Assembly (NCBI RefSeq): GCF_037975245.1
Contig: NC_092577.1
Coordinates: forward strand, 5,182,001 to 5,246,000
Direction: 5' to 3'
Origin: Apostichopus japonicus
Taxonomy: Eukaryota > Echinodermata > Holothuroidea > Aspidochirotida > Stichopodidae
DNA: 64,000 nucleotides
A program made the translations under genes and the position numbers. Of this stretch, positions 22,381 through 33,334 are shown piece by piece (position 1 is the stretch's first letter; every line of letters begins with the position of its first letter). The notes below the pieces were generated by a model. That model worked only from the letters and a program-made list of their open reading frames with translations, was not told the origin of the DNA and ran no database searches.

Positions 22381-23070
22381 TGCATAAAGGGATATCCAAT
22401 TATTTGTGCAAAAGTTACATTGATGATAAGGGATATCCCATTACTTGTACAAGAGTTATATTGGGTACTAAGGGATACCCCATTATTTGTACATAACTTA
22501 AATTGATACTAAGGGATATCCCATCATTTTTACATGTTACATTAATGATAAGGGATATCCCATCATTTGTACGTAAGTTACATTGATACTAAGGGATATC
22601 CCATTACTTGTACATAAGTTACATTGATGATAAGGGATATCCCATTACTTGTACATAAGTTACATTGATGATAAGGGATATCCCATTACTAGTACATAAG
22701 TTACATTGATGATAAGGGATATTCCATTACTTGTACATAAGTTACATTGATACTAAGGGATATCCCATTACTTGTACATAAGTTACATTGATGATAAGGG
22801 ATATCCCATTATTTGTACATGTTACATTGATACTAAGGGATATCCCATTATTTGTACATAAGTTACATTGATGATAAGGGATATCCCATTATTTGTACGT
22901 AAGTAATATTGATGATAAGGGATATCCCATTACTAGTACATAAGTTACATTGACGAGAAGGGATATCCCATTATTTGTACGTACGCTAGGTTGCTACTAA
23001 TAGATATCCATTTCTGTGTACATATGACATGGCTGTTGCATAGTGATGTAATGGGATATCCAATTATGCA
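22381..23070. repeat. 41-bp satellite with central palindrome GGGATATCCC
   Basis: About 16 units of roughly 37-42 bp follow the pattern AAGTTACATTGATGATAA, GGGATATCCC, ATTACTTGTACAT. Two alternating variants (GATGATAA and GATACTAA) are mixed along the array. The 10-bp core is self-complementary and is the best-conserved part. Edge units are diverged. Confidence 0.9.
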
Positions 23071-23895
23071 TAAATATAACAGTTTAAAACTCAGAGAGGC
23101 AGAGAAATTCTGCTTCACATTTCTGACGATTAAGATTCTACAATGTAAGAATATCTAGTCCAAGCAAAATTTTCCAAAAATGTTTCAAATACTTTTGTCA
23201 AAAAGATTTCCTTTCCCATAAAAAGTCAGAAACTGCAGTAAGTTGTGGCATATTTGCAATGGTGATATTTCTGGCATTAACAAAGGCCACATTAAGCCAG
23301 CAACCAAAACAAAGTCTCTCTCTGATAGTGTTGTCATATTATGTATAAAAAGTAGAGATCCATACAAATATAACCAAATTTTGCTTCTCCATTTCACAAG
23401 ATATCGCATCATTGAAACCTCGCAGCATCACTAAGCTGACAGATAGACTTAACAACGTTATAATCTGCAAAGGCCATAGCAACAATTAGTAAAAAATATG
23501 AAATTTCACACTATGTGAAGTCTACTTATTAACCTCTACAACATTCAAGTTGATTTAATCAAATTAAAATATGCTTGTAAGTTAGTGTCTTAGAGCCAGG
23601 ATGATTTCAAAATGGCTGGGGAGGGGGGGTGGGGGGAGCTGGGCCCACTAGGAACTCTCCCTGGAGCTATCCATGCTATACAAGTAACAGGGCTCAGTCT
23701 GTTCAATGGTGTTTTTTTTCATTTGATTTTCCCCAAGAGGTTTGATTTTCATCTCCTCACAAGGTTCTTCAATTCATCCTTGCTTTTAGGTGCAACTGTT
23801 TTCAAAATCTGACTGCAAAGGTTAGAAACAGGTCCGCAAAAAACACAGAAACAAATAAAAAGTATCCATTGGATCTGATAAGGTAAAAGAGATGA
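23071..23895. other. Intergenic DNA downstream of DNAJC27
   Basis: No supported exon or transposon end. A G-rich run sits at about 23619-23637. It may contain distal 3' untranslated sequence of the minus-strand DNAJC27 gene, but no clear minus-strand AATAAA was seen. Confidence 0.4.
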
Positions 23896-23899
23896 GACT

Positions 23900-24245
23900 C
23901 ATGCATGCCCTGTACAAACTCCATGGAGCCCTGTACGAACTCTGTTGAGTCCTGTACAAACTCCATGGAGCCCTGTACGAACTATGTGGAATCCTGTACA
24001 AACTCTGTGGAGCCCTGTACAAACTCTGTTGAGTCCTGTACAAACTCTGTGGAGTCCTACATGTACAAACTGTGGAGTCCTGTACGAACTATATGGAGTC
24101 CAGTACAAACTCTGTGGAGTCCTGTACAAACTCTGTGGAGTCCTGTACAAACTGCGGAGTCCTGTACAAACTATGTGAAGTCCTGTACAAACTACTTGGA
24201 GCAAGGTACAAACTCTTTGGAGATCTGTTCAAACTATGTGGACCT
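23900..24245. repeat. 21-bp minisatellite, array 1
   Basis: About 16 units of the type TGTACAAACTCTGTGGAGTCC. The 21-bp period is a multiple of three, so several frames stay open on both strands; these are artefacts. The same unit forms a second array at 28160-28530. Confidence 0.9.
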
Positions 24246-24791
24246 CTATCATATTCAGAAGATGCTACTTGACTGCTCTCAAAACAACACATGCCCCTGC
24301 CCCCTCCCTTCTCTTCCCCTTACCTTCCCAAGATAGATAAGAGGTTACCCTTTGGTTGTCCCAAACAGTTACATACATCTCCAAGTTGCCTAGACCAGGC
24401 AAACCTTGACTTTGATTGGGTCATCAATCTGTCAGTTGGTCACCAGTCTTGAAGCATCACTGTCACATGTTAGCAGCGTTTGGCGTGTCCGTAGCTGCTC
24501 GGTCAGTTCTGACCTCGGTACCAGATACTACTAGGGGATGACCAGCCACGTTTCCCTCCTACACATTAGCTTCGATTGGCTCCTTTCTAGCGGGTCAGCA
24601 TCCCTGTAAACTGACCGCAGCACGACTCACAATGGTCAGATATCTGTATTATCGACATACAGAAAACAGAGAGATCCCATCGGCCAGACGTCTGCCTCAC
24701 GAATTGGTTGATAACGATACTGACTCCGTGACAGCATATTCAATAGAATACCATACACAGGCGATATTACTCTATTGCTGATGGTGGCCCT

Positions 24792-27700
24792 TCATCTGTT
24801 CTTCAAGAGGTTCGTCCTGGCACTGACGAGGATCTTGAAAGCCTCCTCGCTACCCGGAGCTATATTCTTATCGGGATGGAGCAAGACTGCATATTTCCTG
24901 TAAGCCTTATTGATTTCATCTCTGAATGGTGTGAAAGAAGGAGAAAGAAGAAACAACTTGTCTGAGTTTACTGTTTGACTAGTGGGAAAAGAAAAATCAA
25001 TGTTTTGACATCAGATGAAAAAACAAACGTAAGAAACTCTCTTGAACTACTATTGTGTTGTATCACTGTGCAGAAGTTACATAGTCTTTGAATTTCACTT
25101 ACCGGTCATTGCATTCCTATGTCATTCATCCATTCCTATGTCATTCATTAATTCATTCCCATGTCATTCATTCATTCCCATGTCATTCATTCATTTATTC
25201 CTGTGCCATTGGTTCATTCCCATGTCACTCATTCATTCCCATGTCACTCATTCATTCCCATGTTATTCATTCATTCCTATGTCATTCATCCATTCCTATG
25301 TCATTCATTAATTCATTCCCATGTCATTAATTCATTCCCATGTCATTCATCCATTCCTATGTCATTCATTCATCCATTCCTATGTCATTAATTCATTCCC
25401 ATGTCATTAATTCATTCCCATGTCATTCATTAATTCATTCCCATGTCATTCATTCCCATGTCATTAATTCATTCCCATGTCATTCATTAATTCATTCCTA
25501 TGTCATTAATTCATTCCCATGTCATTCAGTCATTCCCATGTCATTCATTAATTCATTCCCATGTCATTCATTCCCATGTCATTAATTCATTCCCATGTCA
25601 TTAATTCATTCCCATGTCATTCATTAATTCATTCCCATGTCATTCATTCCCATGTCAGTAATTCATTCCCATGTCATTCATTAATTCATTCCTATGTCAT
25701 TCATTCATTCCCATGTCATTCATTCATTCCCATGTCATTCATTAATTCATTCCCATGTCATTCATTCCCATGTCATTAATTCATTCCCATGTCATTCATT
25801 AATTCATTCCTATGTCATTAATTCATTCCCATGTCATTCAGTCATTCCCATGTCATTCATTAATTCATTCCCATGTCATTCATTCCCATGTCATTAATTC
25901 ATTCCCATGTCATTAATTCATTCCCATGTCATTCATTAATTCATTCCCATGTCATTCATTCCCATGTCAGTAATTCATTCCCATGTCATTCATTAATTCA
26001 TTCCTATGTCATTCATTCATTCCCATGTCATTCATTCATTCCCATGTCATTCATTAATTCATTCCCATGTCATTCATTCCCATGTCATTAATTCATTCCC
26101 ATGTCATTCATTAATTCATTCCTATGTCATTAATTCATTCCCATGTCATTCAGTCATTCCCATGTCATTCATTAATTCATTCCCATGTCATTCATTCCCA
26201 TGTCATTAATTCATTCCCATGTCATTAATTCATTCCCATGTCATTCATTAATTCATTCCCATGTCATTCATTCCCATGTCAGTAATTCATTCCCATGTCA
26301 TTCATTAATTCATTCCTATGTCATTCATTCATTCCCATGTCATTCATTCATTCCCATGTCATTCATTAATTCATTCCCATGTCATTTATTCCCATGTCAT
26401 TAATTCATTCCTATGTCATTAATTCATTCCCATGTCATTCATTCATTCCCATGTCATTCATTAATTCATTCCCATGTCATTCATTCCCATGTCATTAATT
26501 CATTCCTATGTCATTAATTCATTCCTATGTAATTCATTAATTCATTCCTATGTCATTCATTCATTCTCATGTCATTCATTCATTCCTATGTCATTCATTA
26601 ATTCATTCGTATGATATCAATGATTCATTCATTCCTGTGTCATTCATTCATTCCTGTGCCATTAGTTCATTCACATGACATTCAAGCCATATTTCATAAC
26701 TACTCTATGAACTAGTAATTTGTCTTGTGCTAGTAGTAGCTGCTTTCGCTTTTTTTTCCAGATAGTTAATGACAACCCTGATAGTAATTGTTTAACATTG
26801 AATTGAATTGTAAGTTTGCACTCTATGTTGTATACTTCAAGGAATGATTTTCCGTTCACAAAATTGTATAAGAACGAATGTTAAGGCCAATGGATGGTAT
26901 GGTGACTTACTCAGTGATTGCTAAGTGAGCATGTTCCTTATGTGAGCATGTTGCTAATTTGAGTATGTTGCTTATGTGAGCATGTCGCTTTCACCTTTCA
27001 GCAGAGTATGCATCACACACAAGACCCAAAACATTTGTGTCCCCTTTTTCTTTAAAATATGTTGTTGAGGGGGGGGCGGGATGGCTGTGGGAGGGAGGTG
27101 GGATGACTGTAGGGGGTATTTGATCACATCAATACTTACTTGTTGGCGCCGGGTAACAGGCCAAGCCTTTTCCAGTCATCTGTTCCACTTTTCAGTCTCT
27201 GTATTGCATCAATTTGTTCCTTTGTGTATCCTAGTGTGGTGTTAATTCTCTCGACTTTACCTCCATTCTCGTATGCAGTCACCAAGCCCTGGAACAGTTT
27301 CTTGAAAAATGAGGTTTTAAAATAACGCCATTATTCACACTACATTCATTTGTACACGGTACATTGTAAACATATTTATGCCAAAATGGACCATTAGCTA
27401 TCTACTGTAAATTATAACTTTTCCAGTGGTCTGTTTCTTTTCCTGACACGACGATAGCTTTTCAAAAAGCGTGGAAAGAATGAAGAAATTATTAGTTTAG
27501 TGAATGACGTGGGGTTACAGAGCCAACGGCAGCTCATTTGAAACCCTATCTATGTGATTGTAACATACTTGAATAGGAGCATACATGTATTGTTATGCAC
27601 CCTCAACAGCTGATCGATAAATAAACCTTGTTTTTGCTAATCCGCCATCTTGTGTGAAGGACCTCTTATTTCCAGACCCAATATATTACAGTGATGATCC

Positions 27701-29759
27701 CTGATAATTACTGGCTTACAGTCATAAATCTTTCTCTTTTTGGATGAGTGTTGACATAATCTTGAGGCAAGTGTGTAATTGTCACACCCGTTCGTGTTTG
27801 CTGGTCTGCCACCTTAAACCCCCCCCCCCCCAATCCTACGGACACTGATCCCCAGCATCTGACCACTTTTATAACAGACAGTGGGAGATAATGGCAACTT
27901 CACCCACTGTAGTGTAGTGAGGCCATTGTGAAGGAAGTTCTTCTAAAACCTACATTCCAATCTGAATAACATACATATCCTTGGAAGGTTGCATGTACTC
28001 TACAACACTGCAATAGTTTTGACTTTGTATAGAGAACTTGGTCCCTGGCAAAGGGTTTGAATTGGGAACCTAGTGATTGTGAGGCAGCAGACACTCTACA
28101 CCAAGCCACTTGACTTTACATTACCAAGATTTCCATATTTACTCAAGCTTATTACTCATGCTTGCCCCGTACAAACTCTGTGGAGCCCTGCAAAAACTTT
28201 GTGGCGTCTGTACAAACTCTGTGGGGCCTTGCAAAAATTCTGTGGAGCCCCGTACAAACTCTGGGGAGTCATGTACAAACTCTGTGGAGCCTCGTACAAA
28301 CTCTGTGTTGTCCCGTACAAACTCTGTGTGGAGTCCCTTACAAACTCTGTGGAGCCCCATACAGACTGTTTGGATTCCCATACAAACTCTGTGGAGTCCC
28401 ATACAAACTTTGTGTGGAGTCCCATACAAACTTTGTGTGGAGTCCCATACAAACTCTGTGGAGTCCCATAAAAACTCTGTGGAGTCCCATACTAACTCTG
28501 TGGAGTCCCATACACCATCTGTGGGGTCCCAAGATGAAACTGACAATTACTGTATGTCTTTTTCTTTATCAGTTAATTAACAACATGTAACAGATTTCAT
28601 GTGGGAGTGACTTCTCAAGTTTCATTACTATGAAACTCTCACTTCCAAAATACCAAGTGACACTGGCATTTGTTGTTACCAAGCCAAATCACAAATCTTT
28701 CATAGTACCGTTTTGTAAATGATTAAAACCCGACGTTGAAGATAGGACGATGGCAGAGTGACAAACAGCCCCTATAACCTGCCAAACAGGTCCCTATAGA
28801 TCCTGGAATCATTTTGTAACACTTAATAGCGCTAAGCCAACCAACCACTCTCTTGATAACCCCCCCCCCCAAAAAAAACCCAGCAAACATACTGCAAAAA
28901 TTAATCACACATGCAACCATGTCACTGTGTGATACTGTAGTGCTATGCATCAATGGGGCTATACGTATGATGGAAAAAAAATTAGAATATGCCAAATGGC
29001 CTCTGGTGGGTCTGGTTGGCTCAGTGACCAATGAAAACCCTATAAACTGGAGCTACTTGTCACAAAAAAAGTGGCCCCTGGTCATGAAAACCATAACAAA
29101 TCTCTTGCTTTTACATCTTTGAGTAATAAGCAGATGTTTCTTGGCTTAAATTAATGTTAGGTGGTCGACAGTCGTTACCTCGAATAATTCAGAGATTCCG
29201 TCTCCAGATGCTGCAGAAGTCTCAAAATAATGAAAGCCTTTGCTGTTTGCCCAAGCGTGTCCCTCATATTCCTCCACTGCTCTCTGAGAAGTTCTGTCCA
29301 CCTGTGTTGAAAGAATACAAAAAGATAAAACAATGAAAAACACGACGCAGATGTTATGCAACTTTCACCAATTTAAAGCATGATATTCCTTTCCAGCTTT
29401 TAAGCAAAAAGTTCATATTTTGATTTGTTTTATAGCAATTAAGCAGGGAACCAGTAGTTCCTAAAACATTTATGGTACACACTGGTGTTTAATTTTTCAA
29501 ATCACTCTAGATGAAGACAATTTATCGCAGTCAAATGAGGTATTCTTCATTGACACTTTGTAGCTGATATTTCTACTAGTAACTACTAGTAGTAACTACT
29601 ACTAGTAACTACTTCTAGTTAGTTACTACTACTAATACCACTAACTTGTGTCTCAAAGTAGAGAAATATAGATAAAAATAAGTTGGTCGAAATTTTACAA
29701 ATGAAAGTCGAAAATGTGAAACAAAACATCACAATTTCAAGACTTTATGCATTTTAATT

Positions 29760-29798
<39 letters not shown>

Positions 29799-32700
29799 GT
29801 AACTACTAGTAGGTAGTAATAGTAGCTAGTTACTTACTACGACTACTACTAGTAACTGCTACTAGTAACTACTACTACCGATGAACAGTAGTCTCACTCT
29901 TCACAGTACTGTGTATAATAATAATAATGTTTGATTTATATAGTGCTTTATACCAGCGATAGGTTTCAAAGCACTTTACAGACGTTATATATATTACCCC
30001 TGGTCAATAATAACCTGTCCCAGAGACAATCCCTCCAGTCCGCTGCAGTTATATACTGCGCCAAATGACAAGTTACCTCACAGGTACCCATTTAACCCCT
30101 GGGTGGAGAGAGGCAATTGAGATAAAGCAACTTGCCCAAGGACACAACGTAATGACCTAGGCAGGAATCGAACCAGCAACTCTTGGATCACGAGTCGCCT
30201 TAGCAAATAGTCCAACACGCTCTCACATATCAGGGAACAATTTTGTGTTGCAGTTTTGAAGTGTCTGCACATCTTATTAAATACTACGGTCCCTGTGTGG
30301 AAAATTTCTATACATATTTGGACTTCTATAGGAATTTGACCATTTTGTGATGCGATGTTTGATAAATTATTCCCTGTGTATGGTATGCAATGGGATTAAG
30401 GAGGTTTAGCTCAGTGGTTAACGCTGGTGCCTTCCAATCTTAAGGCCCCAGTTCGAGTCACTCCAAGATTGATGTATGTCGTACAGTTACAGAGTTGTTG
30501 ACAATTGACAATTCATAATCATGGACGTTAAATATGAATCTAAGAGACTGACTTCGGTCAGCTTGCTGCTTTTATAAGCCAATGAGGCTTCTTCCTGCTT
30601 ACAGTAGGATCTAAAAATACATACAATACATACAAATACTTCATTCAACTCTTCATGCTAACTGTAGCCTGTGAGGCTTCCCTGATGGCAAGTGGCAGTA
30701 CCCAAAGCACAATCTGAATGTGCCCATGCATTACTGTCACTGTAACTTTTGCATCATCTATTTTGTTAAATAATAATTTGTTGAGCTCAATCCTTTTACT
30801 TTTGAAAGCTCTTTTTCAAAACATGGTTATCTCTAAATTATAGTTTTAATTGTTACAACCAGGGAAGTAAGGAGTATTTACCACTTGTAAGTCCAATTGC
30901 TTAGAAAATCACTTTCTCTTCTAATTATTTCATTCGGTAATAAAGAACCCAATTCTTTACCTTATTCGCACAGAGACAGAAGACGACCTTCTCCATTTCA
31001 GATGGATCTCCTATTTCTTGTTTCATCTCTGCCAGCCAGGAGTCAAGAGCATCGAAGCTTGCCCTGTTTGTTACGTCAAACACTAGTAGAGCACCTTGGG
31101 TGTCCTTGTAAAACTCATTTCGAACCTGTGAGTTAATGATATTCATGAAAATGATGATTATCATTCTATAATGTTTAAAAAAAACATAATAATTAAACAA
31201 AAATAAATAAATAAATAATAAAACGAAAGATATTCCACAAATATCCCAAACTTTTTCCATGTTAGTTTCTTCTTTGCATGGCAACAAAGATGGAAAATGT
31301 TTTTGGAAAATAAAACAAGTCTGAAGTCTTATGTTACTGTCTAAATCACTGACAATAAGCTCCTGAGAAACATCAAGGTCACACACACAGAAAGTCTCTC
31401 AGATGAACAATTTATACTCAAGCCTTTTGAGAAGGTTTTATTGAACAAATCTAAACCCAAACAGATTTCTTACTGATCTGTTGAATATTCATTAATACCT
31501 TATTTAAAGTTAGACTAAAAAAAAAAAACAACAAGAAAGAAAAAAGAGCCACAAGTACTGACTCTGAAATATTTCTTCCTTTTTTTCCTTTAAGGGGCAT
31601 TGTTTATTGAGAAAACAAAATACCTCATAGAATATTGGATGTCCAGCCATATCAAATATGTTCACTTTGACTTCTCTGTCCTTGGCGAGAACTCTGTTGG
31701 CGACAGACGAACAAGAAAGTAACAGAGACATAAATTAGACGACTATTAATATGAAGTTAGGGAAGCCTCGCAAATCTAACCGCCGGTTCCGGGCCGGTGG
31801 ATTTATCCGCGGCTATCATGAGCACAGCTGCAAGCAGATAATGAGTCACACTTGAGTGCACACTGTCTCAAAACTACCCTCCACACTACACAGTTATATT
31901 CACAGCCCCAGTCAAGCTTTTAATAATCCAATAAGAACACAATAGCTAAAGTTAATCCGCTAACTTGGCCAAGTTTGCTCATTGTTTGTGAACAATAGGC
32001 AGCCTTGTGTTGTCATGACGCTGTTCTCATTACTCCAGCTGGCTATCAGCTGGCGTGCATTCAACCATGGGACCAATATGTGCATGCAAAATGAGCTAGC
32101 GCTGCGAGATTTCCGCCGGCCCGAACATGGCGGTTAGATTTGCGAGGCTTCCCTTACTGTATCCATAAAATTAAATTTGTCACTGGAATTAGAAAGGTAT
32201 ACTAATGGTCTATCCTCATTATTGCTTACTTCACAATGAGAATATAAAACAAGGTTATACTGTAGGTACTGTTTATATTGGAAAGGGAAAAATAGGACAG
32301 AGGGAAATGGAGGGGGGGGGGGTGGGGTTTTGAGAAATAAAGGAAAGGAAAGGAAAAGGAGAGGCAAAGGAAACAAGTTTGGAGAAAATCAAGTTCATAG
32401 TTCATTGTGAACAATAAGTACTTACTTTGTGACTCCATAGTCGATGCCAATAGTAGAGAGGTATTTGCTGACAAATCTCTTCTCACAATACCTCTTAATG
32501 ATGCAACTCTGTCGAGTAAAGGAACACCCAATGTTAGAATATGAGGCCCATTAATGTACCTACTGTACCAGGTTAGTGCATTTGGTTTTATGATTCATAT
32601 TCTATTTCTATTGGCTAGAAGTCAAGTGCAGCAAAACTTGTAGTAGGCCTTGCTACTGCTTGTTATGTCAAAACTAGGAAAACACCTTGGGTATCCTATA

Positions 32701-33334
32701 AATGAAAAACAACAACAAAAACTGTATCTTCCTCAGGACTGAAAATGAACATGAATCCTAATAGAATGGAAAAACACTTCATAACAGGAAATTTTATTTA
32801 AAACAATAATTATTAGTATCTTCTTAGCTTAATAGCAAATATCAGTGAATTATGTAGTGCTTAAATTTTGTGAAGCAGTTTAAATTTTGTGTAGCAGTTT
32901 AGGCTAGTACTTCTCAATAGGCTTTGACTAACATAACAAGTATAACGCCTGCATCTTACAAAATACAAGGCTAATTTAGACCATCAGTGTTAGTACACTA
33001 CTGTACCTGTTCATGGGGACAGTATTGTTGCTAGCCATGCCTAGACATGCACCAAGCCCATTAATATGTATTATGTTGAGTACTAGGTCTACATTGGCTT
33101 GCCTCTACTTTTAAGCTACAAATAATTGAGTGAAAACCCTTAACGCTGCCACTGGGCTACTGCATCCAACAGGCCTAGGCCAAGGCTGGCCAAAGTTAGG
33201 CCTAGGCTACAGTAGCCTAGACCCCCTAACTAGGACTATTGAAAACACTCAGTCCGTCCAACCTTTCCTGTTTCTGCATTCCCCATACTAATGACTTTCA
33301 CCCGGATTGTTTTCTTTAGACGAATTTTGTCCAT
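24792..33334 (-). CDS. DNAJC27: DnaJ homolog subfamily C member 27 (Rab-like GTPase with J domain)
   Basis: Seven exons on the minus strand, all with GT-AG borders and consistent phase: 33263-33334, 32426-32508, 31624-31693, 30961-31125, 29179-29301, 27140-27300 and 24792-24921. They give 267 aa (the human protein is about 273). ATG 33334 has an in-frame TAA 9 nt upstream. GTPase motifs are visible: GNAETGKS (18-25), DMAGHP (66-71, with His where Ras has Gln, as in this family), NKVD (129-132) and ETSA (157-160). The C-terminal J domain is split by the last intron, with HPD at 240-242. No prenylation cysteines are present. In vertebrates the protein (RBJ) is linked to MEK/ERK signalling; J domains stimulate HSP70 ATPase. 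Introns hold satellites, a MITE and SINEs. Confidence 0.95.
25105..26690. repeat. CATTCATTCCCATGT satellite with 312-bp higher-order repeat
   Basis: Short units such as ATTCATTCCCATGTC and ATTCATTAATTCATT fill about 1.6 kb. A higher-order period of 312 bp is evident: blocks starting at 25561, 25873 and 26185 are almost identical. It lies in the last intron of DNAJC27, between the two halves of the J domain. Confidence 0.95.
28155..28530. repeat. 21-bp minisatellite, array 2
   Basis: About 17 units close to TACAAACTCTGTGGAGTCCCA, some with a GTGTG insertion that gives 23-24-bp units. Same family as 23900-24245. It lies in DNAJC27 intron 5; open frames on both strands result from the 3n period. 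Confidence 0.9.
29575..29885. repeat. ACT/AGT trinucleotide arrays, partly palindromic
   Basis: Two blocks (about 29575-29640 and 29760-29880) of ACT and AGT triplets, many arranged around ACTAGT, so each strand resembles the other. Located in DNAJC27 intron 4. Confidence 0.8.
29918..30228 (-). mobile_element. tRNA-derived SINE, family B, copy 1
   Basis: On the minus strand the head has an A-box-like stretch (GTTGGACTATTTGCTAAG) and a good B box (GGTTCGATTCC). A body follows with GGTCATTACGTTGTGTCCTT and CACCCAGGGGTTAAATGGG, then a LINE-like 3' end (AAGCACTATATAAATC) and an ATT-rich tail. The same body recurs at 42117-42390. It lies in DNAJC27 intron 4. Confidence 0.8.
30402..30645 (+). mobile_element. 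tRNA-derived SINE, family A, copy 1
   Basis: The head contains TAGCTCAGTGGTTAACGC (A box) and AGTTCGAGTCACTCC (B box). A body of about 150 bp with GACTTCGGTCAGCTTG and CCAATGAGGCTTCTTCCTG leads to an (ATACATAC)-type tail. A second copy lies in opposite orientation at 36335-36592. Intron 4 of DNAJC27. Confidence 0.82.
31760..32153. mobile_element. PIF/Harbinger-type MITE in DNAJC27 intron 2
   Basis: Exact 25-bp inverted ends (left GGGAAGCCTCGCAAATC.. at 31760-31784; right ..GATTTGCGAGGCTTCCC at 32129-32153) continue imperfectly for about 25 bp more through a CGGGCCGG core. Both ends are flanked by TTA (31757-31759, 32154-32156), the 3-bp target site typical of PIF/Harbinger. At 394 bp there is no transposase. 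High end identity suggests recent activity. Confidence 0.87.

Noticed and set aside
23905-24336. Overlapping open frames on both strands (CTNSVES-type repeats)
   Set aside because: They arise from a 21-bp minisatellite whose period is a multiple of three; no splice or start context.
25042-26403. Series of 60-90 codon frames rich in His, Ser, Phe and Pro
   Set aside because: Translations of the CATTCATTCCCATGT satellite; identical frames recur every 312 bp.
22381-26690. Regular repeats that superficially resemble CRISPR arrays
   Set aside because: The sequence between repeats is itself repeated, not unique spacers, there are no cas genes, and the genome is clearly eukaryotic.
28110-28590. 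Several 100-150 codon frames on both strands
   Set aside because: Same 21-bp minisatellite artefact inside a DNAJC27 intron.
30402-30470. Possible tRNA gene
   Set aside because: A and B boxes are present, but the acceptor stem does not close and a SINE body and tail follow; a second copy exists at 36335-36592.
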